64,000 nucleotides of DNA from Pseudoalteromonas luteoviolacea H33-S (GTDB lineage Bacteria; Pseudomonadota; Gammaproteobacteria; Enterobacterales; Alteromonadaceae): the NCBI RefSeq assembly GCF_001625695.1, contig NZ_AUXY01000060.1:1-64000 (forward strand). Direction: 5' to 3'. A program made the position numbers and the translations under genes. How positions within the stretch are numbered: position 1 is the stretch's first letter; every line of letters begins with the position of its first letter. Positions 25,110 through 33,545 of the stretch are shown here, piece by piece. The notes under the pieces are model-generated. The model saw only the letters and a list, made by a program, of their open reading frames with translations, searched no databases and was not told where the DNA came from.

Positions 25110-26573
25110 CTAGTGGAATGACTCTGAAATTGCTTTTTCGAATACGTCGATTGAAAGTGGCACATTTCCTAATGAAGAAACTTGGCAAGCAGCTGCCAAA
25201 CTGCCTAAATAAAAGGCTTCCCATGAACTGGCACCAGCAACAAGAGCCAATGAACTTGCTGCTAAAAAGCAATCACCAGCACCTGCGGGATCAGTCGCAT
25301 TGGTATTAATTGCTGGCAATCTATCATTTTCCCAGTGTTCAAATGTAAGGGTTGGTTTATGAATAAAGATACCGTCCTCTCCTAAAGTGATCACTAGGTT
25401 CTTTGGTTTTGCTTTGTTGGTTAGCTTTTGTGCAAGCACCACTAGGCCATCGTCAGGGTTGCTCAATGCAACTCGAGTTTCTCGTTCTGTTGGAGTAATT
25501 AAATCCATATCTGTGTAACGAGATATATCACCAACTTGAGATGAGGTCTGGCTGTCAGCAACTACCTTTACAGAGTGTGTTTTGCAAAGTTGTGAAATTG
25601 TGTTTACTAAACTCTGTGGTAAGAGCCCGTAGTTGAAATCTGAGAAAACTAATAAATCAAGTTTTGCTATCTCTTGTTCTATTGCACCAATAATATCTTT
25701 TTGTAACTCAATTGGGATTTTATGTTGCCTAACCTGATTCACTCGAAGTAATGTTTTGCTGGACGCCCTATATCTTGTTTTCAAAGGTGTTGGACGGGTA
25801 GAATCAGTAAAAAGGTAAGGGGTGACGTGGTAGTTATTAATATGTTCACTCACAAAACTGCCAGCGGCGTCATGCCCGATGACCGAGACGAGAGATACCG
25901 AGTTTGCTCCTAATGCTTTAATGTGTCCAGCAGTAATGGCTGCTCCACCTAAATATTTATCCGTTTTATTTGGTGTCATCACAATTGTTGGGTCTTCTTG
26001 TGACATACCCACGGCTGTGCCTTGTATATATTCATCTACGATGGCTTCACCTATCACCAAAACGTTGAGAGATTTTACTTTATTCAATGTGTCACTGAGT
26101 TTTGAGGCTTTAATATTGTGACGGCTCGCATAATTGCGCATTTCAGCAAAGTCGAAGCTACTAGCTGGACGGCTAGTTTTTTTAATGTATTGCTCTGCAT
26201 TACTTTCAAATTCACCAGAACCAAAAATGAGTTTTCCCCCATACTCATTCAGTATGTCCAGCTCAGGATTTGCTCTGCATTCAAATTCTTTTCCTTTCAC
26301 AACTGCATAAGGACGTAAGATGTTAACTACATCTTGTGGTAGGTCGTCGGTCAGAAATGCATGATCAACGCACTCAAGTGAATTAACCATTTCTAGACGG
26401 TGCTTTTCACTGACACGACTTTTAACAGGCATCGTTTTGTCTTTATTAACGGCAACAATTAGCTCCTGACCACAAGAGCGTGCGAAGCTGAGCAGTCTAA
26501 TATGTCCTGGGTGTAGTACGTCAAAATTACCTTGAACTAGAATGCATTTACCAGAGGTACTTACTTTCGCCAT
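25110..26573 (-). CDS. Reversed HldE-like protein: nucleotidylyltransferase plus PfkB kinase
   Basis: 487-aa bifunctional protein. Residues about 10-135 are a cytidylyltransferase-like domain with HPGH at 21-24 (GNFDVLHPGHIRLL). Residues about 165-480 are a PfkB/ribokinase domain with the signature DPAGAGDCFLA near the C-terminus and GGAAITAGHIKALG. In E. coli HldE the kinase is N-terminal and the nucleotidylyltransferase C-terminal; here the order is the opposite. Likely phosphorylates and nucleotide-activates a heptose-like sugar. Overlaps the SDR gene before it by 13 bases. Confidence 0.85.
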   Translation of the reverse strand: MAKVSTSGKCILVQGNFDVLHPGHIRLLSFARSCGQELIVAVNKDKTMPVKSRVSEKHRLEMVNSLECVDHAFLTDDLPQDVVNILRPYAVVKGKEFECRANPELDILNEYGGKLIFGSGEFESNAEQYIKKTSRPASSFDFAEMRNYASRHNIKASKLSDTLNKVKSLNVLVIGEAIVDEYIQGTAVGMSQEDPTIVMTPNKTDKYLGGAAITAGHIKALGANSVSLVSVIGHDAAGSFVSEHINNYHVTPYLFTDSTRPTPLKTRYRASSKTLLRVNQVRQHKIPIELQKDIIGAIEQEIAKLDLLVFSDFNYGLLPQSLVNTISQLCKTHSVKVVADSQTSSQVGDISRYTDMDLITPTERETRVALSNPDDGLVVLAQKLTNKAKPKNLVITLGEDGIFIHKPTLTFEHWENDRLPAINTNATDPAGAGDCFLAASSLALVAGASSWEAFYLGSLAAACQVSSLGNVPLSIDVFEKAISESFH

Positions 26574-27448
26574 GCTTCCAACCCTAACTGAACACAGGTT
26601 TCCAGGTCAGTAAACTGAAAATTTTCAAAAATAGATGAATTGATCATGGTTGTATTAAGCGGTCTTTTCCCAGTGCTATCGAGCTCAGCAAACTTAATAT
26701 CTCGGATACATTGTGTGTCTAGGTTTAGTGCATTCGCTAGATATGTGGTTAAGTCAAAACGGCTAAATACTTGTGGATTACAAAAGTTAAAAATACCTGT
26801 CTTACGTTCTTGGATCAGCAGCTCTATGGCTCTAACAATATCTGTTACGGCGGTTGGGTTGAATATTAAATCTGAAGCAGCCTTCACTTCGTTGCCTGAT
26901 GCTAACTGATTTACAATGTCATTCAAAATTGTACCGTCTTGGCCTGCGACCCCAACAATTTTAGCTAACCTGACGACACATGCATTATTACCTGTAATTT
27001 TCATTAGGCGAGATTCTATTTCTCGCTTTTGCACACCATATTCTGATACTGGAGTTTCAGAATTATCATCTCTGTAGGCGCCAGAAGAGCCCGGAAACAC
27101 GTTATCAGAAGAAATAAAGACGATAGGTATTTGTTTGCTAGTCAATTGCTTTATGAGCTTCTCGGTAGCACGAACGTTAACATCAAAACTTTCAAGTGGG
27201 TTGGCATTAATGTAACCAATATTGGTCAAAGATGCGCATATAACAGCAACATACTTATTTTCAGGTTGAATTTTTAATGAATCCAAATCATTTTTTGCTA
27301 AGTCGAATTGAATCAGATCTGGCTTGTAATTTTGACCATACGTACCAATTGTTTGAGAGTTCTTAGTACCGAAGTATTTGAATAGGTGCCCGCCAAGTAA
27401 ACCACTGGCACCAAAAATAATTGGGGTTATTTGCTGAGTTTTTTCCAT
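26561..27448 (-). CDS. RmlD-like SDR sugar-nucleotide reductase
   Basis: 295-aa extended short-chain dehydrogenase related to dTDP-4-dehydrorhamnose reductase. Nucleotide motif FGASGLLGGHLFKYFG at the start; catalytic YGVQK (Y-x3-K) at about residue 136, with upstream VFISSDNVFPG. Would reduce a 4-keto sugar nucleotide or phosphate. Overlaps the Gfo/Idh gene by 22 bases, implying coupled translation. Confidence 0.82.
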   Translation of the reverse strand: MEKTQQITPIIFGASGLLGGHLFKYFGTKNSQTIGTYGQNYKPDLIQFDLAKNDLDSLKIQPENKYVAVICASLTNIGYINANPLESFDVNVRATEKLIKQLTSKQIPIVFISSDNVFPGSSGAYRDDNSETPVSEYGVQKREIESRLMKITGNNACVVRLAKIVGVAGQDGTILNDIVNQLASGNEVKAASDLIFNPTAVTDIVRAIELLIQERKTGIFNFCNPQVFSRFDLTTYLANALNLDTQCIRDIKFAELDSTGKRPLNTTMINSSIFENFQFTDLETCVQLGLEAWRK

Positions 27449-28488
27449 ATATCCTCTGCTAATTCAATATCAACTAGTGCTTCTTTAGCGCTGATTACAT
27501 TGTCAGTTTTCTTTTTTTGAACACTTTCTATAAATGTAGCTGCCTGACTTTTAAATGCCCAGGACCATTCAACTTGTAGTTGGGTACTTTGAGATATTTC
27601 ACCACTTTGCTGCAACTCAATAGTCGCTGGTACATTACGTAATAAAGCTGGTGGCAAAGTGACAACTAATTGACCTCTTTCGAAAATGAATGTGCACTTT
27701 TCTTGCCAATGTTTTTGTTCTACTTCCCCTGTTTCTAGCATGATAAGCTGATCCTGTACACGCATAACACAAATATGCGCTAGTGGTGAGACTGTATTAA
27801 AGTACTCAACAGAAGGCTTTTCGCCGACAAAATATCGAATGAAATTGAGTAAATGGGAGTGGACATTCACATATCTTGCAAAAAGAGGTTTGTCACTTTG
27901 GCATAAAAAGCTGGGTGCAAATTCCGCTTCATTTACCATGGTAGGCCTTGCTTCTTCACCATGAATGTAACCCGCAGCTTTGCAGTAGCTATCGCCCATA
28001 TAGCACTGCGCACTAATTTGTAGCAGCTTTCCTATGGAATTTTTAGCGATAAGATCGTCATAAATTTTTTTCGCTTGGATAACACCAGCATCGCAACGCT
28101 TCATATAGCCGACACAATAAACAAGGCTATTTCTTTCAGCTAGTTGGACAAGTGAACTAGCAATATCACTGTTGCCAGCCATTGGCTTTTCACTAAATAC
28201 GTGTTTACCAGCTAATAGACAATCTTTGACAATATCAACGGTGTGAGAGCGTGCCGTGACGACAACCACAGCATCTATTTGTGTATCCGCCAGTAGTTCC
28301 GTGTGAGTACTATAGCGATGAGTAATCCCAAATTTATTGGCTACTTGATTTAATAAGTTCGGTCGAAGATCGGCAATTGCATATAATTCACAATTGTTCA
28401 ATTGCGCATAGTTTTCAATATGCGCAATTTGACCAATAAAGCCTGCACCGATAAAACCTAAACGAATTTTACGCGATGAAGTCTGCAT
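27427..28488 (-). CDS. Gfo/Idh/MocA family oxidoreductase
   Basis: 353-aa NAD(P)-dependent oxidoreductase. N-terminal Rossmann motif RLGFIGAGFIGQIAHIENYA and the family signature FSEKPMAGN (E-K-P, about residues 97-105). Such enzymes interconvert sugar hydroxyls and ketones, often before transamination. The C-terminal beta domain is normal in length. Overlaps the neighbouring C-methyltransferase gene by 20 bases and the SDR gene by 22, so three coupled steps are likely. Confidence 0.85.
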   Translation of the reverse strand: MQTSSRKIRLGFIGAGFIGQIAHIENYAQLNNCELYAIADLRPNLLNQVANKFGITHRYSTHTELLADTQIDAVVVVTARSHTVDIVKDCLLAGKHVFSEKPMAGNSDIASSLVQLAERNSLVYCVGYMKRCDAGVIQAKKIYDDLIAKNSIGKLLQISAQCYMGDSYCKAAGYIHGEEARPTMVNEAEFAPSFLCQSDKPLFARYVNVHSHLLNFIRYFVGEKPSVEYFNTVSPLAHICVMRVQDQLIMLETGEVEQKHWQEKCTFIFERGQLVVTLPPALLRNVPATIELQQSGEISQSTQLQVEWSWAFKSQAATFIESVQKKKTDNVISAKEALVDIELAEDIWKKLSK

Positions 28489-29761
28489 AGTTATCTTTAT
28501 TTATCAGTTGTACTGTTGGAGTTAGAGTTAAAAACTGCCCGCCGTTTTGCAGATATGCTTCGTGCTTACGAACAATCGCTTTTGCGTGTATCCAAGCTAG
28601 GATAACAGTCAACGCCGGTTTGGTTTCATTGATAGTTTGTGTCGGTTTAACTTCAATGAGATCACCTGGTGTAAACAGGCCAACTTTTTGCTTGTGGTCG
28701 TCATAGACTTCACTTACTTTATTGCCAATCTCATATTGAGTAAGTAACATTGGTCCACTGCGAGCTGCGCCATAGCCAGCAATGATGCCTCCGTTGTCTA
28801 TCGTTAATTGTACAATTTCCGCGACTTCTTTTTTCATAGCATCAAATCGTGATACAAATTGTTGCATTGTACTGAGTTCATGTAGTTTTGCGCTTTCTTC
28901 AGATTCCAGCATTGCAGCCACAGTAGGTTGGATTTCTCTGGGTCCTTGCTTGTGCTGTGCAAAGCCAATAATAGAACCGCCTTGGATAGAAACATGCTCT
29001 ACATCAAAAACTTCAAGACCTTGGGATGATAAAAAGTCGATCATTGGGCGCAGTGAGTGATTGCACAAATGCTCGTGGAATATTGTCCCAATTAGCATTT
29101 TGTCTATGATATCTTTGAGGTAAGAGACTTCGAAAACAAATAGTCCGTCACGGTCTAATACGTTCGCTATGCCTTTTAATAGATCTATCATTTGGTCAGC
29201 GTGCGCAAAGACATTAAAAGCAGTGACAAGATCTGCTTTTCCATATTTTTTCTGGATTTCTAAGCCTTTGGCATCTGTCATTAAATCAGCGAGAGTCTCT
29301 ATACCTTCGCTTGTTGCTTTAGCTGCAATTTCGGTTGCTGGGTCAATCCCCAGTACTTTAAAGCCTCGCTCTTTGAAGCACTTTAAAAATGTTCCATCGT
29401 TACTACCTACATCAATAACAAACTTTTTATCGAAGGGTCCATACTTTGTCATTACCTGCTGAGAAACTTCATTGAAATGGTCAATAATTCCCTGAGTTTG
29501 TCCTGAGTGATAAGTGTAGTCAGACCATAAGTACTCTGGGTCAATCACATCTAATATTTGTACATGCCCGCATTGTTTGCACATGTAAAGATCGACAGGG
29601 AACAGAGGGGTTGTTACCCCTTCAGGATCAGAGACATATTTTTCGGCAATAGGGGTCGGCGCAAAAGGAATTGCCAAAGGTACATCCGTGCTTAAACACA
29701 AACGACAGTTGCTTCTATGCTGGTAATGACTCTTAGTTTCTTGTTCAAGATTCTGATTCAT
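28469..29761 (-). CDS. Sugar C-methyltransferase with zinc-binding N-terminus
   Basis: 430-aa protein of the TylCIII/NovU-type C-methyltransferase family. The N-terminal zinc-binding motif has Cys 19, 22, 61 and 64 (CRLC, CKQC). The SAM site is FVIDVGSNDGTFLKCFKERG (about residues 114-133), followed by a C-terminal domain with IIAGYGAARSGPML. Such enzymes add a methyl branch at C-3 or C-5 of an NDP-keto-deoxysugar. Start ATG 29761. This points to a C-methyl-branched sugar as product of the operon. Confidence 0.88.
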   Translation of the reverse strand: MNQNLEQETKSHYQHRSNCRLCLSTDVPLAIPFAPTPIAEKYVSDPEGVTTPLFPVDLYMCKQCGHVQILDVIDPEYLWSDYTYHSGQTQGIIDHFNEVSQQVMTKYGPFDKKFVIDVGSNDGTFLKCFKERGFKVLGIDPATEIAAKATSEGIETLADLMTDAKGLEIQKKYGKADLVTAFNVFAHADQMIDLLKGIANVLDRDGLFVFEVSYLKDIIDKMLIGTIFHEHLCNHSLRPMIDFLSSQGLEVFDVEHVSIQGGSIIGFAQHKQGPREIQPTVAAMLESEESAKLHELSTMQQFVSRFDAMKKEVAEIVQLTIDNGGIIAGYGAARSGPMLLTQYEIGNKVSEVYDDHKQKVGLFTPGDLIEVKPTQTINETKPALTVILAWIHAKAIVRKHEAYLQNGGQFLTLTPTVQLINKDNYADFIA

Positions 29762-29777
29762 ATATATTCTCTTACAA

Positions 29778-30992
29778 TTAATCGCTAACGCTATTGATAT
29801 AGTAATTTTCTACTTTGCTAATTGCAGCGAAAATAGCGTTAGCAGTATCTGCTGTGTAATTTTCATTCAAGTATATGTTGAATGACTTATCTCTTGCTGC
29901 TTGGGCGTTTGGTGTGTATTTGTGTTCAGTTAAATATGGGTGAGCCCAAGCCCATTGAGCGATAACAAAGCGATAATGAGGGTTAAGCTCCACTCCTTCA
30001 GCAAGCAAAGCATTACAGAATGTTTCTTTGTCTACCGATGTATCTTTCATATATACGGTCAAAAAGAAAGGGGATGTACCTTGGATAAATGGCGGTACAT
30101 GACACAATTTAGAATTTTGCAGTAAACTGGTCATTTCCTTACAAAATGCTGAACGTTTCCTGATGGTATCATCTAGCCGTTGCAAAGAAGCGATACCAAT
30201 CGCGCAGGAGAGTTCATTTGTATTCCAGTTGAGGGCGGGAAATAAATAAGCTTCTGCATTACGTTCTTGATAGTCAGGGTTTTCAAAATCCTTACCTCGG
30301 TCTCCATAAGACAAAGCCTTATAGTATAACTGTTCATTAGTGGTAAAAATTAAACCGCCGCTTCCACCAGAAGCGAGACTTTTTCGATACATTGTAGAAA
30401 GGGCACATATATCTCCAAATGAGCCTAATTTTCGACCATTAAATTCGGCTCCAGGTGATTGAGAACAATCTTCAATTAATTTAATATTTCTCGCCTTTGC
30501 TTTTTTTGCAATGTTTTCTATGTCTGCATTAATGCCGGCGCAGTGAACTAGCAGAATTGCGCTGGTCTCTGGTGTGATAACCTTTTCAATTTGTTCCCAG
30601 CTGGTGTTAAGGCTATCGCTGTGAGTATCTGCTAAAGATACTTTGAAGCCTTGTAACACTGCTGCATTAAATGAGCCTGGATCCGTGATGGGCGACATGA
30701 CAATATGGCTATTTTCAGGCAGTTCTAATGCTGCGATGGCTACATATAGGGCGGCAGTGCCGGTTGCAACAGCAACTGTATACCCGTCGCCCATATAGCG
30801 ACTGAATTGCTCACAATACTGTTTTTCATATGGGCCATAGTATCCAGGGTCTAGATCTTGAGTACTATAATGACTAATCGCGGCATTAAGAGCGGCTATC
30901 TCCTGCTTACCAAATGCTACTCGTTTTGGCATTGGTGTGTTTATCTGTTTCTCTCCACCATGAATGGCTAAAGTTACTTTATTCATACTCAT
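29778..30992 (-). CDS. DegT/DnrJ/EryC1-type aminotransferase
   Basis: 404-aa PLP-dependent sugar aminotransferase. The pyridoxal site STMYRKSLASGGSGGLIFT (about residues 198-216) contains the likely Schiff-base lysine, and GTAALYVAIAALEL and EDCSQSPGAEFNGRKLGSFG are standard family blocks. Would put an amino group on a keto-sugar. Overlaps the WbuC-like gene by 14 bases from ATG 30992; ATG 30986 is an alternative. Distinct from PseC, which is separate at 50848. Confidence 0.85.
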   Translation of the reverse strand: MSMNKVTLAIHGGEKQINTPMPKRVAFGKQEIAALNAAISHYSTQDLDPGYYGPYEKQYCEQFSRYMGDGYTVAVATGTAALYVAIAALELPENSHIVMSPITDPGSFNAAVLQGFKVSLADTHSDSLNTSWEQIEKVITPETSAILLVHCAGINADIENIAKKAKARNIKLIEDCSQSPGAEFNGRKLGSFGDICALSTMYRKSLASGGSGGLIFTTNEQLYYKALSYGDRGKDFENPDYQERNAEAYLFPALNWNTNELSCAIGIASLQRLDDTIRKRSAFCKEMTSLLQNSKLCHVPPFIQGTSPFFLTVYMKDTSVDKETFCNALLAEGVELNPHYRFVIAQWAWAHPYLTEHKYTPNAQAARDKSFNIYLNENYTADTANAIFAAISKVENYYINSVSD

Positions 30993-31491
30993 TGTTCTTT
31001 TCTAAACTCTTTTTTAGCTTGCTATAAAGGTGCTCAAGCGCAGTGAGGTCTGTGTTTGCAGAAGACCATTTTGGTAGAATAACATCGGCTTCTTTGTTGT
31101 ATGGGCCGACCAAGGTTTCATGGTAGACAACATAGTCACTCATGCAAATAGGTAGGTGCCAAATCCCCCCCTCAATTCTTTGCATTAAATCCTGACCTTT
31201 ACCGAGTTTTATTACTTGTTGAACAGCACCGTTGTCATCAAAGATAAATGTAGCCAATGACCCATTAATTAAGTGTATTGATTCACTTTTCCCTACAGGG
31301 TGTTTATGTGGGGGAAAGCGAGCCTCAGCTAATACAACGATAATCATTTCTTGAATGTGTGCCGCATTATCTTGATGCAAGCAAAGACGATAGTGTCCAT
31401 GCTCAGACTTTTTAGCTTTAGCAATTAAGGTCTCTATATCTGTCTGACAAATTTTGGATATAGGATGTTGGTTAAATTCAGCCGCTGACAT
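30979..31491 (-). CDS. WbuC-family cupin-fold metalloprotein
   Basis: 170-aa cupin of the WbuC type, recognised by YRLCLHQDNAAHIQEMIIVV and FPPHKHPVGKSESIHLINGS with the metal-binding H-x-H. WbuC-type genes are common in O-antigen clusters, and the function is unsettled. The coding sequence includes a tract of seven G (31165-31171 on the + strand as C), a mild slippage risk. It overlaps the acetyltransferase gene by one base. Confidence 0.78.
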   Translation of the reverse strand: MSAAEFNQHPISKICQTDIETLIAKAKKSEHGHYRLCLHQDNAAHIQEMIIVVLAEARFPPHKHPVGKSESIHLINGSLATFIFDDNGAVQQVIKLGKGQDLMQRIEGGIWHLPICMSDYVVYHETLVGPYNKEADVILPKWSSANTDLTALEHLYSKLKKSLEKNNEYE

Positions 31492-32270
31492 TATGAAAGC
31501 TCAGTTTGATACGCTGCGTGTGCCAACGTGGCCATCGGGCTTATTGCAAAAGATGTCCGTATTAACTTTGACAAAGCTTTTGCCCTGACTAAAGTAATGT
31601 CACAGTTTCCATACTGCGCTAATAGCAGGTCTTTATTTTGAAATAGAGGCAATCCAAACTGATGAAAATCTCGCACTCGTTTCGTATGTCTCTGTGCTAA
31701 GTACTCAACGTTGTGTGCATTGTGGTCAATGAGTGTATATGCCTCCTTAGTATCTTCAAGGTAAATATCAGGAGCAAATAATTCTTCAAAGTGATGAATA
31801 TAAGTGCAAGATTCCAGCGCCACTCCCAAACAAAGGATATAGGTATTTGATAACAAATCTGAGTTTTCAATGATGCCATAGGGACTATTTTCGGAACAAG
31901 GTCCTGATGCTAAGTGATGGCTGGCAGTTAATACTTGGGCTGCTTTACCCCATGCTGACACAGAATGGGTAGGGTGCAAACTTCTATGAGTAGCAAATTG
32001 TGTTCTAAATATTTCTGATAAAACACCTGTATGGGATGGGGTGGTACGCAAGTCGAATGTATTCTTTTCTGGTGTAACTGTTCGCCATGTCATTGTTGGC
32101 ATTATTACGTTACCTTCGAAAAAGTAACGCTGTAAAAATTGACAAAATGACTCAATCTGAACATCTTGCTTACTTAACTGTTTAAAGGCACTGTGAACCA
32201 TGATTGTACTTTGGTTATTTACATTCATAGGGCGAAACAAAGTATCCTCTAACCACTTATCAAACGTCAT
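31491..32270 (-). CDS. AAC(3)-family N-acetyltransferase
   Basis: 259-aa protein of the aminoglycoside 3-N-acetyltransferase fold: MVHSAFKQL at the start, NVIMPTMTWRTVTPEK, and HPTHSVSAWGKAAQVL with the conserved H-x-x-H-S/W region. In polysaccharide clusters these enzymes acetylate amino sugars, and nothing suggests antibiotic resistance here. Likely substrate is the product of the nearby DegT aminotransferase. Overlaps the upstream gene by 11 bases. Confidence 0.82.
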   Translation of the reverse strand: MTFDKWLEDTLFRPMNVNNQSTIMVHSAFKQLSKQDVQIESFCQFLQRYFFEGNVIMPTMTWRTVTPEKNTFDLRTTPSHTGVLSEIFRTQFATHRSLHPTHSVSAWGKAAQVLTASHHLASGPCSENSPYGIIENSDLLSNTYILCLGVALESCTYIHHFEELFAPDIYLEDTKEAYTLIDHNAHNVEYLAQRHTKRVRDFHQFGLPLFQNKDLLLAQYGNCDITLVRAKALSKLIRTSFAISPMATLAHAAYQTELS

Positions 32271-33543
32271 CTGACTGTTGCTCCAAAATTACACATTGCT
32301 GTTTGAAGTAAGCGCAAATAGACTCCGTGGTTTCTACATCATACGGTATTTGGTGAGTACCATTTTTCGCGAAAAATTGCTCTTGACCTATTTTAAAGCC
32401 TGCTCTTTCTAGCGTAGCCTTTGAAGTTGCAAAATGCCGTTCGTCAATCGGTGAATACCGTATGGAAGAGCAACCTTTCAGAAAGTAATAGGCAAAGCTT
32501 GGGCCGCCTGATGAGCTCAAATTAATATATGCTGAATTGTAGAGCGCAATTCTTAAGTGGAAATTAACAGAGGCTGCTGGTAGCTCTAAGGCAATGTTTG
32601 AGAGTGCACTTGGACTCAAGCACTCAGATGTATCCCTGATTACAATTGGGAAAAACTGCTCTTTATCGAGTGATTCAATAAACTCCAACCAAGGGGTAAT
32701 AGGGGAGTTTCTCTCAGGGTGGGTCATCGTATTACGCAGCGTTAGTGTAACTAGTTTTTTACCAGCAACTTCTTCACTCTGTAGCAGCTTGTCAACCATG
32801 ATTTGTGCTGAGTCAGGCACAGTTAACTCGGGTAATGGTATTCCATCATCAATGTATGTTTCTAATTTTAATAAACCATAAGCTTTACCTGTACCTTCAG
32901 ACAAAATTGAAGCAGGGAACACATGTTTTTTTGAGCCTATGAAATGGCTCAGCTCTTCTCTATGAGTGATATTTGTAGTACCAATATATGAGGAAAAGCT
33001 TTCGAAAATAGGCCTGACTATATTGGCTATGCGCCAATTTCTTTCACTCTCAGAATAGTGAGCAGAGAAGGAAAACTTGTCATTATTGATTTCAGGAGAT
33101 AATACATAAAAATGAATGTGTTTTAGGCCTAGCTTAATTCTGTGTGCTTCAGCAACGGCTGCAAAGCTTAATGCATCGAAGCATGGAAGGTTCACACTTA
33201 GGTCATAAACGACATGTAATATTTGTTCTGGTTGATTACCTTGTTTGACCGTATCAACGCAGCGCATAACTTGACTGTACGTAATATTATAAAACTCAAT
33301 TTTGTCTAGTTCAAAACCCGTCTCAATCAATGAATTGGCAATATCGTCGACAAACATTGAGCAAATAATGATTTTCTCAATACTTTGTTTATCTTTAAGT
33401 GCCAGTTCATCAAGGCTGTAAACACGCCTCTCTTTATAGTTTTCACCGCCAGTAGTTGTCGCTAATAATGCGTTTGGATATTGCTTGAGTAGCAGATCTG
33501 TTACGCTATTGATGCCATATAGCACGATGTATGATGTATTCAT
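32260..33543 (-). CDS. Unknown 427-aa protein, possible glycosyltransferase
   Basis: I do not recognise a family. Residues 1-115 look like a small Rossmann-type module (MNTSYIVLYGINSVTDLLLK; IIICSMFVDDIANSLIETGF), similar in layout to the N-terminal part of the two FkbM proteins. The rest is alpha/beta with VTLTLRNTMTHPERN and LSSSGGPSFAYYFLKG, which could be a GT-B-like C-terminal sugar-nucleotide site. Placed two bases after the FkbM gene. A glycosyltransferase or pyruvyl/other transferase role is only a guess. Confidence 0.5.
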   Translation of the reverse strand: MNTSYIVLYGINSVTDLLLKQYPNALLATTTGGENYKERRVYSLDELALKDKQSIEKIIICSMFVDDIANSLIETGFELDKIEFYNITYSQVMRCVDTVKQGNQPEQILHVVYDLSVNLPCFDALSFAAVAEAHRIKLGLKHIHFYVLSPEINNDKFSFSAHYSESERNWRIANIVRPIFESFSSYIGTTNITHREELSHFIGSKKHVFPASILSEGTGKAYGLLKLETYIDDGIPLPELTVPDSAQIMVDKLLQSEEVAGKKLVTLTLRNTMTHPERNSPITPWLEFIESLDKEQFFPIVIRDTSECLSPSALSNIALELPAASVNFHLRIALYNSAYINLSSSGGPSFAYYFLKGCSSIRYSPIDERHFATSKATLERAGFKIGQEQFFAKNGTHQIPYDVETTESICAYFKQQCVILEQQSDDV

Positions 33544-33545
33544 GC

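Noticed and set aside
31165..31171. Seven-base C tract as a phase-variation switch in the cupin gene
   Set aside because: Only seven bases, gene in frame and nothing similar in other island genes; too short to claim phase variation.
31491..32270. Antibiotic resistance by the AAC(3)-type gene
   Set aside because: Context is a sugar operon and such folds commonly acetylate amino sugars in polysaccharide clusters; no resistance gene environment is seen.
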